DNA of 64,000 nt from Alcaligenes parafaecalis (GTDB lineage Bacteria > Pseudomonadota > Gammaproteobacteria > Burkholderiales > Burkholderiaceae_B): NCBI RefSeq assembly GCF_026344135.1, contig NZ_JAPKNA010000001.1:1422189-1486188 (forward strand), written 5' to 3'. Each line of letters opens with the position of its first letter. Position 1 is the stretch's first letter. Shown in pieces: positions 8,105-16,278 of the stretch. The position numbers and the translations under genes are program-made. The notes under the pieces are model-generated. The model searched no databases, was not told the DNA's origin, and saw nothing but the letters and a program-made list of their open reading frames with translations.

Positions 8105-9391
8105 TTAGCGCAGATTATAGAACGCTTCGCGACCTGGGAAGGTAGCAACTTCTGCCAATTCTTCTTCAATACGCAACAACTGGTTGTACTTGGCCATACG
8201 ATCGGAGCGGGACAGGGAGCCCGTTTTGATCTGCATGGCGTTCGTCGCCACAGCGATGTCCGCAATAGTGGAGTCTTCGGTTTCGCCCGAACGGTGCGAA
8301 ATCACAGCGGTGTAACCGGCACGTTTGGCCATTTCGATGGCAGCAAAGGTTTCGGTCAGGGTGCCGATCTGGTTGATCTTGATCAGAATGGAGTTACCGA
8401 TACCCAGTTCGATACCCTTCTTCAGGATCTTGGTGTTGGTCACAAACAAATCGTCACCAACCAACTGGATCTTGTCGCCCAGTTGCTGGCTCAGAATGCG
8501 CCAGCCGTCCCAATCGTCTTCGGCCATGCCGTCTTCGATGGAGATGATGGGGTACTTGTCGCACCAGTTAGCCAACAGATTGGCAAAGTCTTGCGAGCTC
8601 AGGGACACGCCACCTTCGCCAGCCAGGTGGTATTTACCGTCGCGGTAGAACTCGGAAGCCGCGCAGTCCAGGGCCAGAGCAATCTGGGTGCCGGGCTCGT
8701 AGCCAGCTTGTTCGATAGCGCGCAGGATCAGTTCGATAGCCGCTTCGTGGTTGGCCACGTTAGGAGCAAAACCACCCTCGTCGCCCACAGCGGTGGACAT
8801 GCCTTGATCGTGAATCAGGCCTTTCAGGGTGTGGAACACTTCTGCACCCATACGCAGCGATTCGCGAAAGCTCTTGGCGCCCACGGGCATGATCATGAAC
8901 TCTTGCAGATCCAGGGTGTTGTTGGCGTGTGCACCACCGTTGATGACGTTCATCATCGGTACAGGCATGGCCATGGCACCACTGCCACCGAAGTAGCGGT
9001 ACAGGGACAGACCCGAATCATCAGCAGCGGCACGGGCCACAGCCATACTGGCAGCCAGCATGGCGTTAGCGCCCAGGCGGCTCTTGTCTTCGGTACCGTC
9101 CAGCTCGATCAGGGTGCGATCGATAAAGGTTTGTTCTTGAGCATCCAAGCCCATCAAGGCTTCGGAGATTTCGGTGTTCAGGTTTTCGACCGCGCGCAGC
9201 ACACCTTTGCCCAGGTAACGGCTCTTGTCACCATCACGCAGTTCCAACGCTTCGCGAGCGCCAGTGGATGCACCAGATGGAACGGATGCACGCCCCATAG
9301 CGCCCGATTCGAGCAATACATCACACTCCACCGTTGGATTACCACGGGAGTCCAGAATCTCGCGGCCAATAATATCTACGATTGCACTCAT
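8105..9391 (-). CDS. eno: Enolase (phosphopyruvate hydratase)
   Basis: This glycolytic enzyme interconverts 2-phosphoglycerate and phosphoenolpyruvate. In many bacteria it is also part of the RNase E degradosome. The 428-residue length is standard. The family signature LVGDDLFVTN is present, followed by KINQIGTLTE and SHRSGETEDSTIAD, which carry catalytic and substrate-binding residues. The N-terminal SRGNPTVECDV and SVPSGASTG loops are also intact. It is followed by ftsB. The usual upstream partner kdsA is here about 3.7 kb away, separated by efflux, SDR and DUF1330 genes. Confidence 0.98.
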   Translation of the reverse strand: MSAIVDIIGREILDSRGNPTVECDVLLESGAMGRASVPSGASTGAREALELRDGDKSRYLGKGVLRAVENLNTEISEALMGLDAQEQTFIDRTLIELDGTEDKSRLGANAMLAASMAVARAAADDSGLSLYRYFGGSGAMAMPVPMMNVINGGAHANNTLDLQEFMIMPVGAKSFRESLRMGAEVFHTLKGLIHDQGMSTAVGDEGGFAPNVANHEAAIELILRAIEQAGYEPGTQIALALDCAASEFYRDGKYHLAGEGGVSLSSQDFANLLANWCDKYPIISIEDGMAEDDWDGWRILSQQLGDKIQLVGDDLFVTNTKILKKGIELGIGNSILIKINQIGTLTETFAAIEMAKRAGYTAVISHRSGETEDSTIADIAVATNAMQIKTGSLSRSDRMAKYNQLLRIEEELAEVATFPGREAFYNLR

Positions 9392-9745
9392 GATTTTGAC
9401 AGTCCTGCCTGAAGTAGCATTAAGCTAGATAAGTTAAACAATCCTGCTGCCGGGCGTATCACCGTAAACCGGTCTGAAGACGGGCTTGAAAAGGTGCTTG
9501 GCCTGGAAGTCGAAAAGATCAGCAAGCGCGACAGCTATAGTGCAATCAGCGCCCCCTGCCCTCCTGCTAAAACAGGATTGTACCTGCCCATGACACAGCC
9601 GTGCCATGTCTGGTTTCGAAAGCTGGAAAAAAGCCTGGATTCAAGCCCTTGCCCCCTTCCTGATCGAAACCGGCACGTCTTTATTATCACCAGAAATTCC
9701 GAGACTAGGCGGCGTCTCTGTAAATACAAAAAGTACCGATACGTC
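9392..9745. other. Intergenic region between eno and the MarR gene
   Basis: These 354 bases hold no gene I can support. Short open frames here have no ribosome binding site and no family resemblance. The right part has a weak inverted repeat (GAGAC...GTCTC, about 9700-9719) that could lie at the end of the MarR transcript. The left part must carry the eno promoter on the minus strand, but I see no clear -35/-10 pair. Confidence 0.5.
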
Positions 9746-10192
9746 TCAAAGTAAATCTTTGTCGCCTGCCTTTAACAGCGCACTTTCCCAATTGCCCAGC
9801 AAGGTAATCAACTGCGACAAGTCCTGATCGGAGAAGTCCTGCAACATGGCCTCGACCAGACGGCGACGGCGCGGCAAGGTGGCCTCGACCAGCTCACGAC
9901 CCGCAGGGCTCAGGCGCACATTGGTCAGCCGGTTGTCCTGCTCATCGGTGAAGCGTTCGATCAAGCCCAAAGACTCGATGCTTTTAAGCTGGCGCGTCAC
10001 CGCAGCCGGATCAATGCGCAATAAACGCACCAACTGCTTTTGAGACAGGCAGCCATCCTCTTGATGCAAACAGATCAGGACACGCCAGCGCGGTAAGGGC
10101 ATGCCCAATTGCTGGTCAAACGCCGCCATCAAGCTGCGATACGTGCGCCCCAACTGCTGAGCCGCTTGAAGTTGTGGAAATTCATTCATCAT
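9746..10192 (-). CDS. MarR family transcriptional regulator
   Basis: This winged-helix dimeric repressor has about 148 residues. The core has a helix-turn-helix region (LSQKQLVRLLRIDPAAVTRQLKSIESLGLIERF) followed by the wing with the MarR hallmark DEQDNRLTNVRLSPAGRELVE. It is the second gene of an operon with the MFS exporter. Its ATG at 10192 lies 2 bp after the exporter stop; a TTG at 10198 would overlap it. It probably binds the palindrome at 11769-11795 and represses its own operon, releasing it when a toxic ligand binds. The ligand is unknown. Confidence 0.92.
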   Translation of the reverse strand: MMNEFPQLQAAQQLGRTYRSLMAAFDQQLGMPLPRWRVLICLHQEDGCLSQKQLVRLLRIDPAAVTRQLKSIESLGLIERFTDEQDNRLTNVRLSPAGRELVEATLPRRRRLVEAMLQDFSDQDLSQLITLLGNWESALLKAGDKDLL

Positions 10193-10194
10193 GT

Positions 10195-11763
10195 TCAAGA
10201 CTGTTCTTGACGATTAAATCGTATGGGCGGCACTTTGCGTACCCAATAAAAACACCAGACTATCAACAGCAAGGTAATGGCCATACCCATATTGACAGCA
10301 TGCGCCAGGGCGTCGCGGGCCAGGCCCAGATACATCTGCCCATCTTGTCCCGCCTGCTCCAGAAACTGCGTCTGCTGACTCACACTCATCAGCACTTGCG
10401 GGTCTTGCAGGGAATGGACCAGAGTAGAGGGCAAGGCCGTTAATTGCGTGCGGATGGCTTCACCGTACTGGTAGTTGATCAGGGTGCCAACGACCGCGGT
10501 ACCCAACATGCCACCCACCATGCGCATGGACTGTAGCATGGCCGTGGCAATACCCAGCATGGAGCGCTCTACAATTTCCTGCGCAAAAACGGTCAGATTC
10601 GGCATGATGCAGCCTATGCCCGTCCCGGCCAGCGTGGCATACATCACAAAGTGCCAATACGGATCAGTTTTCTTGATGAACACCATGCCCAGGCAGGCAA
10701 TACCCAGCAGTATCAGCCCCAGATACAACATGCGATTGGGGTGGCGCAGTCGCGTAATAGTACGGCCATTAATAATACTGCCCACGGTAATGAATACCAC
10801 CAGGGGCGTAATCAATAAACCGGCTGTTTGCGGGCGCAGACCATAGCCACCTTGCAGCAACAAAGGCGCATAGAACAACAGCCCAAACAGAATAAAGCCC
10901 AAGCCAGCCGACAGAATCAACAAGGACAACTGGGCAGGACTGCTAAACAGAACCAGCGGCAAGAGCGGCTCGTCGACACGGCGCTCCCAGGCCACCAGCA
11001 GAACAAAAGCTCCCAGACTGCACAGTCCGAGCAAAACCATCACATAGCTGCCACCGTATTGAGGCAACAACTCTACCAAGAGCTGAATACACGCCAGGCC
11101 CACCATGAGCAAAAAGGCACCCAGCCAATCCAGACGCACCTTAGTCTGACGAAAATGGCGAATCTGCGGCAAGTAACGATAGACAAAATACAGGCTCAGC
11201 AAACCAACGGGCAAATTCACATAGAACACCGAGCGCCAGCCGTAGTGTTCCGTCAGAATCCCACCCAGAAACGGCCCCACGCCATTGGCGATACCAAATG
11301 AAGCACTGAGCATGACCTGCCAGCGCAAGCGCACACGTGGATCAGGAAACAGATCGGGCACACAGGCAAAAGCCGTGCCTACCAGCATGCCCCCGGCGAT
11401 CCCTTGCAAAGCGCGGGCCAGAACCAGTTGCAACATGCTTTGCGACATGCCGCAAAGCACAGACGCCAAGGTAAACAAGACAATGGACACCAGCACAAAA
11501 CGGCGGCGGCCATAGAAATCTCCCAGACGGCCGAAGATAGGCACAGTAATCACCGAGGTCAGCAAATACGCGGTTGCGACCCAGGCATACAGTTCAAAGC
11601 CGTGAAGCTCGGACACAATCGTGGGCAAGGCGGTCCCCACCACTGTCTGATCGATCGCCACCAACATCACCACAAAGCACAAACCCATCATCGCCAGAAT
11701 GGATTCTGTGACGGATAAAACGCGCCCCGGTGTCTTTTGTGATGTTTCTGAGAGGTTTACCAT
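10195..11763 (-). CDS. DHA2-family (EmrB/QacA-type) multidrug MFS exporter
   Basis: This 522-residue inner-membrane proton antiporter is the length of 14-helix DHA2 drug exporters. The first helix has the motif DQTVVGTALPTI (motif D1). Motif A is GRLGDFYGRRR between helices 2 and 3, and the antiporter motif C is GIANGVGPFLGG in helix 5. It likely exports hydrophobic or amphipathic toxic compounds. No EmrA-like membrane fusion partner lies beside it, so it may work alone across the inner membrane. Transcription starts from a good promoter at 11798-11826 covered downstream by a palindromic operator. The specificity is not predictable. Confidence 0.93.
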   Translation of the reverse strand: MVNLSETSQKTPGRVLSVTESILAMMGLCFVVMLVAIDQTVVGTALPTIVSELHGFELYAWVATAYLLTSVITVPIFGRLGDFYGRRRFVLVSIVLFTLASVLCGMSQSMLQLVLARALQGIAGGMLVGTAFACVPDLFPDPRVRLRWQVMLSASFGIANGVGPFLGGILTEHYGWRSVFYVNLPVGLLSLYFVYRYLPQIRHFRQTKVRLDWLGAFLLMVGLACIQLLVELLPQYGGSYVMVLLGLCSLGAFVLLVAWERRVDEPLLPLVLFSSPAQLSLLILSAGLGFILFGLLFYAPLLLQGGYGLRPQTAGLLITPLVVFITVGSIINGRTITRLRHPNRMLYLGLILLGIACLGMVFIKKTDPYWHFVMYATLAGTGIGCIMPNLTVFAQEIVERSMLGIATAMLQSMRMVGGMLGTAVVGTLINYQYGEAIRTQLTALPSTLVHSLQDPQVLMSVSQQTQFLEQAGQDGQMYLGLARDALAHAVNMGMAITLLLIVWCFYWVRKVPPIRFNRQEQS

Positions 11764-11768
11764 TTTCG

Positions 11769-11795
11769 TTGACCATGCAATTATTGCCTAGTCAA
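11769..11795. promoter_or_regulatory. 27-bp palindromic operator, probable MarR binding site
   Basis: The site is TTGAC-3nt-GCAAT-1nt-ATTGC-3nt-GTCAA, with two perfectly matched 5-bp half-arms on each side of a central base at 11782. It begins 6 bp upstream of the exporter ATG and covers the predicted transcription start, so a bound dimer would block transcription. MarR proteins typically bind such dyads of 20-30 bp. Assignment to the neighbouring MarR is inference. Confidence 0.75.
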
Positions 11796-11797
11796 TC

Positions 11798-11826
11798 ATT
11801 TTACGAGAGCGATAAAAACCTGACAA
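11798..11826 (-). promoter_or_regulatory. Sigma-70 promoter of the exporter-MarR operon
   Basis: On the minus strand there is a -35 TTGTCA (11826-11821), a 17-bp spacer and a -10 TAAAAT (11803-11798). The predicted start near 11791 falls in the palindromic operator, leaving a leader of only about 27 nt. Confidence 0.7.
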
Positions 11827-11926
11827 GCACTGCCTGAATCAAACCCTGCCCCGCTATCCCGGTACACAATAGCGATCATCCAGAAAGCATGGCTTTCCAA
11901 ACGAATCTGCCCCACAGGAAAAACGT

Positions 11927-12652
11927 ATGAATATCATGATTGTTGGTGCCAGCATGGGTCTGGGACGCGCCTTGATGGACGGCTTGGCCCAGGATGGCAA
12001 CACACTGTATGGCGTGGCCAGACGGCCACCTAGCTCCTTGGGCAGCTCTCTAAGACCGGATCCCAGCTCCAATCAGCACTGGATATGCGCCGATTTGTCC
12101 CAGCCGGACACCGCCAGCCAATTGGCAGCCGCCTGCCCGGACTCGCTGGACGTACTGGTCTACAACCTGGGGATTTGGGAAGACACGGCATTCAGTGATG
12201 AATACGATTTTCTGTCACAAAGCGATCAGGCCATTCGCCGTCTGGTCGACGTGAATCTGACTGGGGCCTTGTTGGTCATACGTCACTTGCTGCCCCATTT
12301 ATTGCGCAGCAAACAGCCTCGCTTGATTCTGACGGGGTCGACCTCGGGTCTGCGTCAAAGCGGACGACCAGAAGTCGCTTTTGGCGCGACGAAATTTGCC
12401 TTGAATGGTTTGGCTGACAGCCTACGCGAAGGCTATAGAGATCAAGGGCTGGCAGTAAGCTGCCTGCAACTGGGCTATCTGAATACGGAAGATGGCCTGG
12501 ATGTTCCCTTGCGCACGGCGGCTGAGCGGGATCAGGGCGAGACCATCCCGGTCCATGACGTGCTCACCATTGTGCGCAGCCTGCTGCAACTGTCTGCGGC
12601 CAGTTTTATACGCGAGCTGATCCTGCCTGCCCTGCGTGATCCACGCTTCTAA
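11927..12652 (+). CDS. Short-chain dehydrogenase/reductase-like protein with Tyr-to-Phe change
   Basis: This 241-residue Rossmann-fold protein has the N-terminal nucleotide-binding motif GASMGLG, an NNAG-like strand (VYNLGIW) and the catalytic-serine region TGSTSG (Ser138/Ser140). At the place of the catalytic YxxxK there is F152-GAT-K156, so the usual proton-donor tyrosine is phenylalanine while the lysine is kept. The codon is TTT. It may be a noncatalytic NAD(P)-binding protein or use a different residue. It is divergent from the exporter operon and preceded by AGGA. The substrate is unknown. Confidence 0.88.
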   Translation: MNIMIVGASMGLGRALMDGLAQDGNTLYGVARRPPSSLGSSLRPDPSSNQHWICADLSQPDTASQLAAACPDSLDVLVYNLGIWEDTAFSDEYDFLSQSDQAIRRLVDVNLTGALLVIRHLLPHLLRSKQPRLILTGSTSGLRQSGRPEVAFGATKFALNGLADSLREGYRDQGLAVSCLQLGYLNTEDGLDVPLRTAAERDQGETIPVHDVLTIVRSLLQLSAASFIRELILPALRDPRF

Positions 12653-12723
12653 ACATCAAAACAAGCGGATCCCGTTCCTGAGATATTGAACAAAAAGCTT
12701 GGACTCTATACCTGGGCCCCATA

Positions 12724-12755
12724 AAAAAAGGGAGTGTTTTCACACTCCCTTTTTT
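12724..12755. terminator. Bidirectional Rho-independent terminator
   Basis: AAAAAAGGGAGTG (12724-12736) pairs with CACTCCCTTTTTT (12743-12755) over 13 bp with a 6-base loop. It sits between the converging SDR and DUF1330 genes and serves both strands. Confidence 0.9.
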
Positions 12756-12784
12756 CTGCCTGACTGCGTGGCATAGCCCGCTTT

Positions 12785-13069
12785 TTACAGACCTTGCACC
12801 ACGTACATGGTCATTTTGGCAGCGCCTTCACGTGCTTTACGGGCACGACGGTATTCCTCGGAATCGTGGAAAGCCTGAGCCTGTTCCAATGTGTCGAACT
12901 CCATCACCACGGTACGCAAAGGCGCATTGCCTTCCAGAGTGACCGTTTCACCGCCACGCACCAACACTTTCACGTTGTGGGTTTTCATGGCGATGCTGGA
13001 AAACTCCTGGTACTGCTTGTACTGCTCGGGGTTGGTAACTTCGACATTAGCAATCAAAAATGCGGACAT
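12785..13069 (-). CDS. DUF1330 family protein
   Basis: This 94-residue protein has a ferredoxin-like dimeric alpha/beta barrel fold, by family. Characteristic features are ANVEVTNPEQYKQYQ near the start, a GG turn (VRGGE) and the VVMEFDTLEQAQAFHDSEEYRRARKAR segment, in which W/F-HDS-EY is the DUF1330 signature. The biochemical role of the family is not established. It starts 18 bp after the kdsA stop and is probably in the same transcript. DUF1330 genes beside kdsA are seen in related betaproteobacteria, as I recall. Confidence 0.9.
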   Translation of the reverse strand: MSAFLIANVEVTNPEQYKQYQEFSSIAMKTHNVKVLVRGGETVTLEGNAPLRTVVMEFDTLEQAQAFHDSEEYRRARKAREGAAKMTMYVVQGL

Positions 13070-13087
13070 AGTGTCTCCAAACTACGT

Positions 13088-13939
13088 TTAATAGCCGTGC
13101 TGCAAGGCACCGCTGTTTTTAACAATCGAATCGATCTGTTGCAGTGTCCGCAGCAAATCTGCCATCTGCGACAGAGGGACAGCATTCGGGCCGTCAGACA
13201 AGGCCTTGTCCGGATCAGGGTGGGTTTCCATGAACACGCCCGACACACCCGCTGCGACAGCAGCACGCGCCAGAACAGGCACAAATTCACGCTGACCACC
13301 CGATGTCGTGCCCTGCCCGCCTGGCAACTGCACCGAGTGCGTGGCATCAAACACGACCGGGCAATCCGTTGCACGCATGATCGCCAAGGAGCGCATGTCG
13401 GACACCAGATTGTTGTAGCCAAAGGAAGCACCACGCTCACACACCATGATGGTGGAGCCATCCCCGCCCATTTCCATCGCCGCTGCACGGGCCTTTGCCA
13501 CCACCTGCACCATATCCTGAGGAGCCAGGAACTGGCCCTTCTTGATATTCACGGGTTTCAGGGTAGCGGCACAAGCCTGGATAAAGTCGGTCTGACGGCA
13601 CAGAAAAGCGGGTGTTTGCAGCACATCCACGACGGCAGCCACATCATCAACCTGATCTTTATCATGCACATCGGTCAGAACCGGCACTTTGTAGTGCGAG
13701 CGCACATCCGCCAGAATTTGCAGACCTTCCGCCATGCCGGGACCTCGGTACGACTTGTCCGAACTCCGGTTGGCCTTGTCAAACGAGCTTTTGTAGATAA
13801 AGGGGATACCCAGGGCCGAGGTAATCTCGGCAAGTTGACCCGCTGTATCAAACGCCATTTGACGCGATTCAATCACACAAGGGCCAGCGATCAGAAAAAA
13901 GGGCCGATCCAGGCCAACGTCGTAACCGCATAAATCCAT
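13088..13939 (-). CDS. kdsA: 3-deoxy-8-phosphooctulonate synthase (KDO-8-P synthase)
   Basis: This cytoplasmic enzyme condenses phosphoenolpyruvate with arabinose-5-phosphate to make KDO-8-phosphate for the lipopolysaccharide inner core. It has about 283 residues from the ATG at 13939, which follows GAGG at good spacing; an upstream ATG at 13975 is rejected because it adds a non-family extension. Family motifs are FFLIAGPCVIES, YKSSFDKANRSS, a GPGMAEGL loop and TDVHDKDQVD. The absence of a metal-site cysteine next to IAGPCV-type positions was not analysed. It belongs to the pyrG-kdsA-eno cluster. Confidence 0.97.
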   Translation of the reverse strand: MDLCGYDVGLDRPFFLIAGPCVIESRQMAFDTAGQLAEITSALGIPFIYKSSFDKANRSSDKSYRGPGMAEGLQILADVRSHYKVPVLTDVHDKDQVDDVAAVVDVLQTPAFLCRQTDFIQACAATLKPVNIKKGQFLAPQDMVQVVAKARAAAMEMGGDGSTIMVCERGASFGYNNLVSDMRSLAIMRATDCPVVFDATHSVQLPGGQGTTSGGQREFVPVLARAAVAAGVSGVFMETHPDPDKALSDGPNAVPLSQMADLLRTLQQIDSIVKNSGALQHGY

Positions 13940-14015
13940 AATAGACCTCGTTTCAGTATTGCTGCATTCTCCCACATTCCTGACGGCGATGCTGCACTGC
14001 AGTGCAGCATGCCTG

Positions 14016-14396
14016 TCAGCCCAATCGTTCGGAGATTTCGATCAGGTTCAAGTCCGGGTCGCGCACATAGACAGAGCGAATCGGGCCAGTAGCCCCCGTA
14101 CGCTGCACCGGCCCTTCAATAATGGGCCAGCCTTGTGACTGCAAATGCTCGATTACCTGCTCCAGCGGAATGCTGGCGATAAAACACAGATCCAGCGCCC
14201 CCGGCACCGGTAAATGCGCCTTGGGCTCGAACTCCTGCCCGCGCACATGCAAATTGATCTTTTGCGAGCCAAAGCTGAAAGCAATCCGCCCTTGCCCAAA
14301 GACTTCCTGCTTCATGCCCAACACGTGCGTATAGAAATGGGTGGTGGCTTGCGGGTCGGTACAGGTCAGCACCAAATGATCCAACTGTTCGATCAT
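14016..14396 (-). CDS. VOC (glyoxalase/dioxygenase-fold) family protein
   Basis: This 126-residue protein has a single vicinal-oxygen-chelate fold. The start at 14396 is supported by GGGAG; an earlier in-frame ATG at 14423 lacks support. It opens with the typical LDHLVLTCTDPQATTHFYTHVLGM, in which His is a probable metal ligand. It ends with VYVRDPDLNLIEISE, where the terminal Glu is the usual third ligand. It resembles the virulence-protein/fosfomycin-resistance-like VOC subgroup in layout, but the substrate cannot be deduced. It sits between pyrG and kdsA. Confidence 0.88.
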   Translation of the reverse strand: MIEQLDHLVLTCTDPQATTHFYTHVLGMKQEVFGQGRIAFSFGSQKINLHVRGQEFEPKAHLPVPGALDLCFIASIPLEQVIEHLQSQGWPIIEGPVQRTGATGPIRSVYVRDPDLNLIEISERLG

Positions 14397-14441
14397 GCTT
14401 ACTCCCAGGAAGGCGGGCAACACATTCTGTCACCCGGAATG

Positions 14442-14463
14442 AAAAAGCCCGCATAGCGCGGGC
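14442..14463 (-). terminator. Rho-independent terminator after pyrG
   Basis: On the minus strand GCCCGC (14463-14458) pairs with GCGGGC (14452-14447), followed by a five-T run. It lies 22 bp past the pyrG stop, just upstream of the VOC gene. Confidence 0.75.
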
Positions 14464-14484
14464 CTTTCCAGTCATACCAAATTA

Positions 14485-16131
14485 TCAAGCCGACTTTTTC
14501 TGGCGTTCCAGAGCCGCTTTGATATAGCTGGTAAACAGCGGATGGCCATCACGCGGGGTGGAGGTGAATTCCGGATGGAACTGCACGCCCATGAACCAGG
14601 GGTGATCTGGCAATTCCATGATTTCTGGCAGGTTCTCGGTAGGAGTACGAGCCGAAATCACCATGCCCACTTCTTCCAGACGTGGCACGTACAAGGTGTT
14701 GACCTCGAAACGGTGACGGTGACGTTCGTTCACTTCAGGGCCATAAATGGCTTCAGCACGCGAACCGGGTTTCACCGGGCAACGCTGGGCACCTTTACGC
14801 ATGGTGCCGCCCAGATCGGAGGAACCGTCACGATGCTCAACCTTGCCTTCGCGGTCAGCCCATTCCGTAATCAGAGCGACAACGGGGTGCACGGCAGAGG
14901 GATCGAACTCGGTGGAGTTCGCACCCACCAGATTACCCACATTGCGGGCAAACTCGACTACGGCCAACTGCATGCCCAGGCAGATACCCAGGAATGGCAC
15001 GCCGTTTTCACGAGCGTATTGAATGGCGCGAATCTTGCCTTCGGTACCACGTTTACCAAAGCCGCCCGGCACCAGAATGGCGTCCAGACCTTTCAGGCAA
15101 TCCGTACCTTCGTTCTCGATAACCTCGGAATCCAGGTACTCGATATTGATACGGGTACGGGTGTGGATACCGGCGTGAACCAGGGCTTCGCTCAGCGACT
15201 TGTAGGACTCCGTCAGGTCTACGTACTTGCCGACCATACCGATACGCACTTCGTGCTCCGGATTTTCCAAGGCTTGTACCAGACGATCCCACATGGACAG
15301 ATCCGCTGGTGGAGGCGACAGCGCCAGTGCATCACACACCAGGCTATCCAGACCTTGCTTGTGCAGCATGGCCGGAATCTTGTAGATGGAATCCGCATCC
15401 CAAACCGAGATCACGGCGTCCATGGGCACGTTGGAGAACAGCGAAATCTTGGCCAGTTCGTCATCAGGAATGATGCGATCAGCACGGCACAGCAAAGCGT
15501 GGGGGTGGATACCGATTTCACGCAGTTTCTGTACGGAGTGCTGAGTAGGCTTGGTCTTGAGTTCACCGGCCGATGCAATGAACGGCACCAGTGTCAGGTG
15601 AACAAAAGCGGTGTTGTTGCGGCCCAGGCGCAGATTCATCTGGCGGGCAGCTTCCAGGAACGGTTGAGATTCAATATCACCCACTGTGCCGCCAATCTCG
15701 ACGATGGCAACATCGGCTTCGCCATTGTAAGCAGCCTTGGCGCCACGAATGATGAAGTCCTGGATTTCGTTGGTGATGTGCGGGATAACCTGCACGGTCT
15801 TGCCCAGATAGTCGCCGCGACGCTCTTTGCGCAGCACGGATTCGTAAATCTGGCCCGTGGTGAAGTTGTTGACCTTGCGCATGCGAGCGGAAATAAAGCG
15901 CTCGTAGTGGCCCAGGTCCAGGTCGGTTTCCGCACCATCCTCAGTAACAAACACTTCACCGTGCTGGAAGGGGCTCATGGTGCCCGGATCTACGTTGATG
16001 TAGGGATCCAGCTTGAGCATGGTCACGCGCAGGCCGCGGGACTCCAGGATGGCAGCCAGGGATGCAGCCGCAATACCTTTGCCCAGGGAGGACACAACGC
16101 CTCCCGTTACGAATACATATTTGGTGGTCAT
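14485..16131 (-). CDS. pyrG: CTP synthase
   Basis: This enzyme aminates UTP to CTP using glutamine and ATP in pyrimidine nucleotide synthesis. The 548-residue length fits. The N-terminal synthetase domain starts with KYVFVTGGVVSSLGKGIAAASL, the ATP/UTP site. The C-terminal class I glutamine amidotransferase has its nucleophile Cys384 in GICLGMQ and the His-Glu of the triad near VQFHPEF. It is the first gene of the pyrG-VOC-kdsA-DUF1330 minus-strand group, although a terminator follows it. A 32-bp inverted repeat lies upstream. Confidence 0.98.
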   Translation of the reverse strand: MTTKYVFVTGGVVSSLGKGIAAASLAAILESRGLRVTMLKLDPYINVDPGTMSPFQHGEVFVTEDGAETDLDLGHYERFISARMRKVNNFTTGQIYESVLRKERRGDYLGKTVQVIPHITNEIQDFIIRGAKAAYNGEADVAIVEIGGTVGDIESQPFLEAARQMNLRLGRNNTAFVHLTLVPFIASAGELKTKPTQHSVQKLREIGIHPHALLCRADRIIPDDELAKISLFSNVPMDAVISVWDADSIYKIPAMLHKQGLDSLVCDALALSPPPADLSMWDRLVQALENPEHEVRIGMVGKYVDLTESYKSLSEALVHAGIHTRTRINIEYLDSEVIENEGTDCLKGLDAILVPGGFGKRGTEGKIRAIQYARENGVPFLGICLGMQLAVVEFARNVGNLVGANSTEFDPSAVHPVVALITEWADREGKVEHRDGSSDLGGTMRKGAQRCPVKPGSRAEAIYGPEVNERHRHRFEVNTLYVPRLEEVGMVISARTPTENLPEIMELPDHPWFMGVQFHPEFTSTPRDGHPLFTSYIKAALERQKKSA

Positions 16132-16212
16132 TATAAAAGGCGCCTGAGGTCAAATCAGGCGATAGCGGGAAATTTGGATTATAACGGCAAGCGCCCATGC
16201 TTGGCGACCTGA

Positions 16213-16244
16213 CAAGTGGCATTTCACAGCGGAAATACCACTTG
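16213..16244. repeat. Inverted repeat upstream of pyrG
   Basis: CAAGTGG-c-ATTTC (16213-16225) is repeated in reverse as GAAAT-a-CCACTTG (16232-16244), with one mismatch and a 6-base loop. It lies between the aminopeptidase stop and pyrG. It may end the aminopeptidase transcript, or act in the pyrG leader, but no T-tract follows. Confidence 0.6.
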
Positions 16245-16278
16245 CCTTGCAACTATTGACAACAGAGAGAGCTGGCGA

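Noticed and set aside
9494..9754. Small plus-strand open frame between eno and marR
   Set aside because: No ribosome binding site, no recognisable family, and it runs into the MarR gene on the other strand.
10195..12652. Mobile element carrying the efflux genes
   Set aside because: No transposase, integrase, terminal inverted repeats or target duplications were seen at the borders, so only a synteny break is reported.
14542..16212. Long plus-strand open frame antisense to pyrG, and similar ones antisense to eno, acs and rne
   Set aside because: Highly biased codon use of conserved genes leaves the opposite frame open. The encoded products are His/Gly/Gln-rich without domains.
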